Shown one piece after another: positions 6,910 to 11,659 of a stretch of DNA of 11,659 nt. The stretch comes from Boseongicola sp. GTDB lineage: Bacteria > Pseudomonadota > Alphaproteobacteria > Rhodobacterales > Rhodobacteraceae. The stretch is taken from assembly GCA_013042895.1 (NCBI GenBank), contig JABDPD010000148.1, forward strand, positions 1 through 11,659, read 5' to 3'. The translations under genes were made by a program, and so were the position numbers. Below the pieces are notes generated by a model. It did not search any database. It had not been told where the DNA came from and worked only from the letters and a program-made list of their open reading frames with translations. How positions within the stretch are numbered: the stretch's first letter is position 1; each line of letters starts with the position of its first letter.

Positions 6910-7785
6910 ATGGACATCAAAACGGTTGGCATCGTCGGCGCGGGTCAAATGGGCAACGGCATTGCCCATGTCTTTGCGCTCGCGGAATTTGATGTGCTCA
7001 TGAACGACGTCAGCCGCGAGGCGCTCGACTCGGCGATGGCGCTGATCGAAGCCAACCTTGACCGCCAGGTCAGCCGCGAAAAGATCGGTCAGGCCGAACG
7101 CGATGCCGCCATGGATCGGATCAAGACCACTATGACCCTGAGCGATCTTGGTCAAACCGACCTAGTGATCGAAGCTGCAACAGAACGCGAAGCCGTAAAA
7201 GTCGCCATTTTCGAAGACCTCGTGCCGCACCTGAAGCCGGAAACGATCCTGACATCGAACACTTCATCGATCTCGATCACGCGTCTAGCCAGCCGTACCG
7301 ATCGACCCGAAAAGTTCATGGGCTTTCACTTCATGAACCCGGTTCCGGTCATGCAGCTGGTTGAGTTGATCCGCGGCATCGCCACCGATGAAGCTACATT
7401 CAAAGCCTGCCTCGCCGTTGTCGATAAGATCGGTAAAACTGCCTCAACTTCCGAGGATTTCCCGGCCTTCATCGTCAATCGCATCCTTATGCCGATGATC
7501 AACGAAGCCGTCTATACGCTCTACGAAGGCGTCGGCTCGGGCTCTTCCATCGATAGCGCGATGAAGCTTGGCACGAACCACCCAATGGGCCCGCTCGAAC
7601 TTGCGGACTTCATCGGCCTCGACACCTGCCTTGCGATCATGAACGTGCTGCACGACGGTTTGGCCGACACGAAGTATCGCCCCTGCCCGCTGCTCACCAA
7701 GTATGTAGAAGCCGGATGGCTGGGTCGAAAAACGCATCGTGGTTTTTACGACTACCGCGGCGAAGTTCCTGTCCCGACGCGCTAG
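6910..7785 (+). CDS. 3-hydroxybutyryl-CoA dehydrogenase
   Basis: The enzyme interconverts acetoacetyl-CoA (or other 3-ketoacyl-CoA) and the (S)-3-hydroxyacyl-CoA with NAD(P)(H) in short-chain fatty acid and butanoate metabolism. The 291-residue protein has the Rossmann motif G10-A-G12-QM-G15 with D33 at the end of the second strand. The catalytic pair is H140 (GFHFMNPVPVMQLVE) and E152, with S119 and N190 as further active-site residues. The C-terminal helical domain shows the family signature GTNHPMGPLELADFIGLDTC and the end GWLGRKTHRGFYDY. Length and motifs fit the single-domain Hbd/PaaH group rather than the fused FadB. The ATG at 6910 is preferred over an in-frame TTG at 6895 because GGAAGGG (6897-6903) sits six bases before it. 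It stands alone on its strand and converges on ptsH, six bases away. Confidence 0.95.
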   Translation: MDIKTVGIVGAGQMGNGIAHVFALAEFDVLMNDVSREALDSAMALIEANLDRQVSREKIGQAERDAAMDRIKTTMTLSDLGQTDLVIEAATEREAVKVAIFEDLVPHLKPETILTSNTSSISITRLASRTDRPEKFMGFHFMNPVPVMQLVELIRGIATDEATFKACLAVVDKIGKTASTSEDFPAFIVNRILMPMINEAVYTLYEGVGSGSSIDSAMKLGTNHPMGPLELADFIGLDTCLAIMNVLHDGLADTKYRPCPLLTKYVEAGWLGRKTHRGFYDYRGEVPVPTR

Positions 7786-7791
7786 ACGTGC

Positions 7792-8070
7792 CTACATTTC
7801 CTCGCCGAAACGGTCCGCGACCAAAGCCTCAATCGCTTCCGCCAAGGCAACCGCCGACGTCCCGCGTGTGACCACGTCGATCTGCGTTCCACGCGACGCG
7901 GCCAACATCAAAAGCCCCATGATTGAGTCCCCTGACGCTGACAATCCGTCCTTTGAAACCTCCGCCTCGGCATCATAGTCCTCAACCAACTCGGCCAGCT
8001 TGGCAGATGCCCGCGCGTGCAAGCCCTTTTCGTTGACGATGGTCAGTGTTTTGGTCGCAGTTTCCGCCAT
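7792..8070 (-). CDS. HPr, phosphocarrier protein of a regulatory PTS
   Basis: This 92-residue cytoplasmic protein accepts phosphate from enzyme I on a histidine and passes it to EIIA proteins. The phosphorylation site is H18 in NEKGLHARASAK. The regulatory serine is S49 in SGDSIMGLLMLAAS, the expected target of the HPr kinase encoded three genes upstream. Both sites are intact, so it can be controlled by both enzyme I and HprK. It is the last gene of the chvI-chvG-hprK-rapZ-EIIA-HPr series, starting 8 bases after the EIIA stop with only a weak GAGA-like ribosome binding sequence. The stop is 6 bases from that of convergent hbd and no terminator is visible there. In other alphaproteobacteria such HPr belongs to the nitrogen-type PTS that adjusts metabolism rather than importing sugar. 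Enzyme I is not in the window. Confidence 0.93.
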   Translation of the reverse strand: MAETATKTLTIVNEKGLHARASAKLAELVEDYDAEAEVSKDGLSASGDSIMGLLMLAASRGTQIDVVTRGTSAVALAEAIEALVADRFGEEM

Positions 8071-8078
8071 AACAGTCT

Positions 8079-8462
8079 CTATCCGTCGAATGCGTCGATA
8101 TATTTCCGACCCGCCTCAAGCGCAGCCTTCACAGCCACGGCAACCGATTTGTGCCGCGATTTCGCAAGCTTAATCAGCATCGGAAGGTTCGCGCCATAGA
8201 TGATCTTGCGATCGCTTGGGCTGCAGGCGCGCAAGCTCAGGTTCGATGGCGATCCGCCGAACATATCCGTCACAACGACCACACCATTGCCGGTATCAAC
8301 ACTATCGGCGGCGGCGCAAATCTCGGCCTGTTTCTTGTCCCGATCATGGTCCGGTGCGATAGAGATCGCACGCACGCCAGCCTGCTTGCCAACGACATGC
8401 TCGACAGCCGCAAGATACTCTTGCGCCAATCCTCCATGTGCGACGATGACAATCCCGATCAC
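8079..8462 (-). CDS. Mannose-type PTS EIIA component
   Basis: This is a 127-residue single-domain protein of the EIIA-Man fold. The phospho-accepting histidine is H9 in [10 protein letters not shown], and D66 in [14 protein letters not shown] is the conserved partner aspartate; ANLPML (91-96) also fits. It should receive phosphate from HPr. No EIIB, EIIC or EIID partner is nearby, so it is likely regulatory rather than part of a mannose permease, as is known for the alphaproteobacterial PTS-Ntr branch. The start is a GTG that overlaps the rapZ stop in GTGA, implying translational coupling. An orthologue is called manX or ptsIIA-Man in related genomes; I leave the symbol blank because the name implies a sugar not shown here. 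Confidence 0.9.
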   Translation of the reverse strand: MIGIVIVAHGGLAQEYLAAVEHVVGKQAGVRAISIAPDHDRDKKQAEICAAADSVDTGNGVVVVTDMFGGSPSNLSLRACSPSDRKIIYGANLPMLIKLAKSRHKSVAVAVKAALEAGRKYIDAFDG

Positions 8463-9373
8463 GCCCGGCTTTCCCCATTCGACGCCAACCCGCGCCGCTC
8501 AAGCTCCCGATGGCGAGTTGACACCTGCCACCCGGCCGCTGCAAGGGCCTTCGCGGTTTTTTCCGCCAATGCAACAGATCTATGCTTTCCACCGGTACAT
8601 CCGAACGCCAGTGTCAGTGAGGTCTTACCCTCATCCTTGAAGGCCGGAAGCAGAGATTGAGTTAACTCGACCGTCCGCGCGAAGAAGTTCTTAAACCTCG
8701 GATCGCCGGCGACAAACGCCTGCACTTCAGCGGTTCGCCCGTCTAAATCCCGCAAGCCCTCCTCCCAATGGGGATTGGCCAGAAACCGAACGTCCATAAC
8801 CATATCCGCCCCGCGCGGCAAACCGCGCTTGAACGAGAAACTCTCGACCGAAATCGCCAGACGCGCACTGGCTTCAGTTCCGAATTTCTCGCCAATCTCG
8901 GCCTTCAGATCATGAACTGTCAGCTCCGATGTCTCAATCAACCGATCAGCACGCGTGCGCACTGGGATCAATAACTCCATCTCGCGGGCAATGCCGATGT
9001 CTGGGCTTTCCGACGGCGCCAATGGATGCCGCCGCCGCGTCTCGGAATAACGCCGGATCAACACATCCGTCCGGCAATCGAGGTACAAAAGCTCGGCATC
9101 GATATCCGGGTCCGCCGACAGAGCGTCCAGAAGCGCGACCATTCCATCGGACGAAAAATCCCGGTTCCGCACATCGATCCCAAGCGCCAGCGGCGCGCTT
9201 GGGGGCGGGCCGTCAAGCAATCGCTCGACCAGACTGAGTGGCAGGTTATCAATTGCCTCGAACCCCAAATCCTCAAGCGCATTAATCGCCGTCGAACGCC
9301 CTGCGCCAGAGGCGCCGGTCACCAGAACCACGCGGGTTCGCCCGTTCGAAGAATGGTCTTGCAGGTCGCTCAT
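8459..9373 (-). CDS. rapZ: RapZ-family nucleotide-binding protein
   Basis: This 304-residue member of the RapZ/YvcJ family has an N-terminal P-loop domain with G20-ASGAGRS27 and the conserved GIDVRNRDF and LLYLDC...[14 protein letters not shown] blocks. The C-terminal domain contains [15 protein letters not shown], the family hallmark. In E. coli RapZ binds GlcN6P and the small RNA GlmZ and delivers it to RNase E. GlmZ is not known in alphaproteobacteria, so the RNA or nucleotide target here is open. The start chosen is the ATG at 9373, which overlaps the hprK stop (ATGA). An upstream in-frame codon at 9406 would give 11 extra residues lying inside hprK and is less likely. The stop overlaps the EIIA start by four bases. 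The position between HPr kinase and EIIA links it to the PTS branch. Confidence 0.93.
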   Translation of the reverse strand: MSDLQDHSSNGRTRVVLVTGASGAGRSTAINALEDLGFEAIDNLPLSLVERLLDGPPPSAPLALGIDVRNRDFSSDGMVALLDALSADPDIDAELLYLDCRTDVLIRRYSETRRRHPLAPSESPDIGIAREMELLIPVRTRADRLIETSELTVHDLKAEIGEKFGTEASARLAISVESFSFKRGLPRGADMVMDVRFLANPHWEEGLRDLDGRTAEVQAFVAGDPRFKNFFARTVELTQSLLPAFKDEGKTSLTLAFGCTGGKHRSVALAEKTAKALAAAGWQVSTRHRELERRGLASNGESRA

Positions 9374-9801
9374 GGCGCGGCGCGCCCTCCGTTCATCAGG
9401 GCACACAGCATAGCGGGGAACGCCGGGCTCTCAACCTTTCTGATCAGTGGCAACGCAACGTCCGCGATCACAGTTTCGTGCCTCTCAGGCAATCGCGCAG
9501 TTTCGACTTCGTCCAACGTGACCGCCCAAAGCGCCATCGCCGGGGCGTAGTGGATTCGAAGCAGCCCGACACCGCGCGCCTCGATCAGACCTTCCAACGG
9601 TGGCGGCGCGCTTAGACGCAATCCACCGTTCAAATCCGGGGTCGCGACAACGCGGTCATCGGCCACCAATCGCGCACCCATCGCCATCAACTCCAATGCC
9701 AGTGAAGACTTCCCGGACCCGGATGCCCCGAGAATGAGCAACCCGGTCGTTCCAAATGCAACGGCAGAGGCATGGATGTTGACCGGGTCGGATCCGGTCA
9801 T
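9370..9801 (-). CDS. hprK: Short HPr kinase/phosphorylase (kinase domain only)
   Basis: HprK phosphorylates HPr on the regulatory serine and can reverse the reaction. The protein is 143 residues, against about 310 in Firmicutes, and consists of the C-terminal catalytic domain alone: the P-loop GASGSGKSS (25-33), an aspartate pair D48-D49, and the signature [11 protein letters not shown] (73-83). Histidine H10 in IHASAVAF corresponds to the conserved H near the domain start. Such mini-HprK proteins are normal for alphaproteobacteria, so this is not a truncation. Whether it keeps phosphorylase activity cannot be seen. It begins 7 bases after the chvG stop and overlaps rapZ by four bases. Its first codons form a 6-pair hairpin including the G of the start codon, which fits dependence on chvG translation. 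Confidence 0.92.
   Translation of the reverse strand: MTGSDPVNIHASAVAFGTTGLLILGASGSGKSSLALELMAMGARLVADDRVVATPDLNGGLRLSAPPPLEGLIEARGVGLLRIHYAPAMALWAVTLDEVETARLPERHETVIADVALPLIRKVESPAFPAMLCALMNGGRAAP
9781..9799 (-). promoter_or_regulatory. Hairpin over the hprK start codon
   Basis: In the mRNA, GACCGG (9799-9794) can pair with CCGGUC (9786-9781) around a 7-base loop. The first G of the stem is the third base of the hprK AUG, so the start is partly buried. The chvG stop is 7 bases upstream, so a ribosome ending chvG would melt the stem. Regulatory meaning is inferred. Confidence 0.35.
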
Positions 9802-9808
9802 GACGGGC

Positions 9809-11536
9809 TCAGACGGGCAGGCCGACGACGAAGCGCGCGCCCAATGGGTCAGACGTCACATCTGCGTCGGTCGGACGGATGTTCTCGGCCCAGATAACAC
9901 CGCCATGCGCCTCAACAATCTGCTTTGAAATCGCAAGACCAAGGCCGGAGTTATTACCAAAGTGATCGACCGGGCGTTCCGTATAGAAACGATTGAAAAT
10001 CTTGGTCAGCGCCTGTTCGGGAATGCCCGGACCGGTGTCTTCGACAACAACCAGCACACGGTTTTCCCGTTTGCGCACCCAGACTCGGATGGCATCACCC
10101 TCGTCGCAGAAGGAAATCGCGTTGGAAATAAGGTTCACGAAGACCTGAGCAAGTCGGCTTTCGAGACCGTCGATGATAATCGACTCCGAGGGCATGTCCG
10201 TGATGAACTCGACGCCCTTTTTCTTGGCGTCGTCGCCAAGGAAGTCACCGATATTGCCGATCATCGTCAGAAGATCGAACGGTTCCTCGTCCTCTTTGAC
10301 CAGCTCACTGTCGAGACGCGAGGCATTGGAAATGTCGCTCACCAGCCGGTCCAGCCGGATCGTGTCGTGTTCGATCACGTCCATCAGTTTGATCTTGTGA
10401 TCTTCGCGCTTGGTCGAGCGCAGCGACGTCACAGCCGAGCGCAAAGACGCCAGAGGGTTCTTGATTTCGTGGGCCACATCCGCCGCGAATTGTTCGTTCG
10501 CATCAATGCGGTCGTAAAGAGCGGCCACCATACCGCGCAAAGCACCGGAGAGCCGTCCGATTTCATCTGGTCGTGCGGTCAGATCAGGGATGCGCACCCG
10601 GTTCGGGCTAAAGCGTCGCGCGTTCTTTTCGCGTCCGATCTCCGCCGCCGCCGCAAGGTCAGAGAGAGGGTTCGCAATGGTCGAGGCAAGCACAAGGCTT
10701 AGGCCAATCGACACCAAAATCGCGATCACAAACATCTGCAAAACCTGCTCGCGTTCCGAGCGCACAAGCTGGTCGATCTCGCCCGCCGCACTGCCGATCG
10801 CCACGGCACCGACGGGCGTTTCACCCTGCAAAATCGGAGTCGCAACTGTGAAAATCGTGTTGCCAAATGCATCGGTGCTCGACTGCACTTCCGTGCCACC
10901 TTCCAGCGCCGCTGCGACCAAGATCGCTACAAGGTCTTCATTTGCAGCCTCGACATCGGGGCCAATGTTCTCCTTGCCGAAAATGCCCGACAACCCGCCC
11001 CAAATACTGTTGAGAAAATCGGTAATGACCGTGGAACGATCCTCACCCTCAATAGAAGGCAATTGACTGATCCGACGCTCCTGGCCAACGGTCGTTGCAA
11101 GCAAACCGCCGCTGGTGTCGTAAACAAAAATCTCAACCGCATTCGGAATCTCAAGCGCGGCCAGAGTGCCGGGAATATCCAAACCGTCGCCGGTAGACAG
11201 ATTAACTGGGACGTTTTGGGGCAGCTGCGCCTCAAAGAAGCCTGAGATCAACTCGGCCTCAATCACAATCCCGCGCTCGCGCTGGATCACCAAACTGTCC
11301 CGGAAGGGATTGAGAAACAAAACCCCCGCCACACGGACGAGGATTGCCAGAAGATTGAACGTGATAATTTTTCGCGCCAGCGGCGACCGGTTCATGGCTA
11401 TTACACCACGCCGGTCCCGCTTGGCCCGTGCCTCGCTTTCCGCCGCTGCGTCAGAACCGATCCAGTCCTCACCCAAAACGACGTCGGCGTGTTTGGCTGG
11501 CTTGGCGCCCACCACATTCACCCCCGACGCGAACAA
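9809..11536 (-). CDS. chvG: ChvG-type sensor histidine kinase
   Basis: This inner-membrane sensor kinase of the ChvG/ExoS/BatS family controls envelope, acid and host-associated responses through ChvI. It has about 575 residues. The cytoplasmic N-terminus includes DVVLGEDW (18-25), found in roseobacter homologues. Transmembrane helix 1 is about 57-76, a periplasmic domain spans about 77-266 and helix 2 about 267-288. Then follow HAMP (288-345), the H box with phospho-accepting H356 (ADVAHEIKNPLASLR), the N box with N468 and N472 (VNLISNA), G1 (VEDTGPGIP, D500), F (IFNRFYTERP) and G2 (NSGLGLAISK). Helix 1 contains a charged R68. The start is uncertain: a TTG at 11536 directly abuts the chvI stop, with GAAGAG from the last chvI codons just upstream. 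A GTG at 11521 is the main alternative; an ATG at 11395 would lose the conserved N-terminus. Confidence 0.93.
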   Translation of the reverse strand: MFASGVNVVGAKPAKHADVVLGEDWIGSDAAAESEARAKRDRRGVIAMNRSPLARKIITFNLLAILVRVAGVLFLNPFRDSLVIQRERGIVIEAELISGFFEAQLPQNVPVNLSTGDGLDIPGTLAALEIPNAVEIFVYDTSGGLLATTVGQERRISQLPSIEGEDRSTVITDFLNSIWGGLSGIFGKENIGPDVEAANEDLVAILVAAALEGGTEVQSSTDAFGNTIFTVATPILQGETPVGAVAIGSAAGEIDQLVRSEREQVLQMFVIAILVSIGLSLVLASTIANPLSDLAAAAEIGREKNARRFSPNRVRIPDLTARPDEIGRLSGALRGMVAALYDRIDANEQFAADVAHEIKNPLASLRSAVTSLRSTKREDHKIKLMDVIEHDTIRLDRLVSDISNASRLDSELVKEDEEPFDLLTMIGNIGDFLGDDAKKKGVEFITDMPSESIIIDGLESRLAQVFVNLISNAISFCDEGDAIRVWVRKRENRVLVVVEDTGPGIPEQALTKIFNRFYTERPVDHFGNNSGLGLAISKQIVEAHGGVIWAENIRPTDADVTSDPLGARFVVGLPV

Positions 11537-11659
11537 TTACTCTTCGTTATAACGGTAACCGATGCCGTAAAGTGTCTCGATCGCCGAAAACTCATCATCA
11601 ACCATCCGCATCTTCTTCCGCAGACGCTTGATGTGGCTGTCGATTGTGCGGTCATCGAC
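11537..11659 (-). CDS. chvI: ChvI response regulator, C-terminal 40 codons (5' end cut by the window)
   Basis: The open frame enters at the right edge and ends at a TAA at 11539-11537. The peptide starts [18 protein letters not shown], the recognition-helix region of an OmpR/PhoB-type winged-helix DNA-binding domain, and ends with the wing hairpin [14 protein letters not shown], which matches the conserved end of ChvI. The receiver domain lies outside the window. It is the partner of the chvG kinase that begins directly at its stop codon, so the pair is co-transcribed from a promoter beyond the right edge. In several alphaproteobacteria pckA lies divergently upstream of chvI; that cannot be checked here. 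Confidence 0.92.
   Translation of the reverse strand, partial: VDDRTIDSHIKRLRKKMRMVDDEFSAIETLYGIGYRYNEE

Noticed and set aside
9776..9830. Imperfect direct repeat (TGACCGGGTCGGA / TGACGGGCTCAGA)
   Set aside because: Two degenerate copies straddling the chvG-hprK junction are explained by the two coding sequences; they are too short and diverged to be called a repeat element.
9962..10702. A 246-codon plus-strand frame opposite chvG
   Set aside because: It is antisense to the H-box and ATPase region of the histidine kinase and shows no domain of its own.
1..11659. CRISPR arrays, insertion sequences, tRNA genes, phage or defence genes
   Set aside because: No spaced repeats, terminal inverted repeats, transposase motifs or cloverleaf sequences were seen; the window is filled by core metabolic and regulatory genes of even composition.

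Overview
The window reads as ordinary core chromosome of an alphaproteobacterium, most likely a Rhodobacterales (roseobacter-type) species. The grounds are the even, moderately GC-rich base composition, the very short HPr kinase of alphaproteobacterial type beside chvI-chvG, a DUF6473 protein, and the grouping of ETF, PduO-type adenosyltransferase and 3-hydroxybutyryl-CoA dehydrogenase genes. There are no tRNA or rRNA genes, insertion sequences, phage genes or CRISPR repeats, and no stretch over about 165 bases lacks a gene.

Left part (1-2822). The N-terminal 625 codons of parC (topoisomerase IV subunit A) lie on the minus strand and run off the left edge. Across a 106-base gap, a YbbO-like short-chain dehydrogenase is transcribed to the right.

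Middle part (2884-7785). The plus strand carries a 68-residue two-helix HIG1-like membrane protein, a PduO-type cob(I)alamin adenosyltransferase, etfB-etfA (4-base overlap) and hbd. Two minus-strand genes sit among them. One is a small VOC protein whose stop codon interlocks with that of the adenosyltransferase in a shared CTAG. The other is a DUF6473 protein whose last codons contain the intrinsic terminator of the etf operon. Together the plus-strand genes suggest acyl-CoA/3-hydroxybutyrate metabolism: ETF carries electrons from acyl-CoA dehydrogenases, Hbd oxidises or makes 3-hydroxyacyl-CoA, and adenosylcobalamin serves B12-dependent mutases encoded elsewhere.

Right part (7792-11659, all minus strand). 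The order of transcription is chvI (last 40 codons), chvG, a mini-hprK, rapZ, a mannose-type EIIA and ptsH (HPr). The genes overlap by 4 bases or lie 0-8 bases apart, so this is one translationally coupled operon. It joins an envelope/acid-sensing two-component system to a regulatory phosphotransferase branch that has an HPr kinase and no sugar permease.

I found no convincing undescribed multi-gene system. The less understood items are the HIG1-like protein, the DUF6473 protein, and local arrangements: interlocked stops, a terminator inside a convergent gene, and a hairpin over the hprK start codon.
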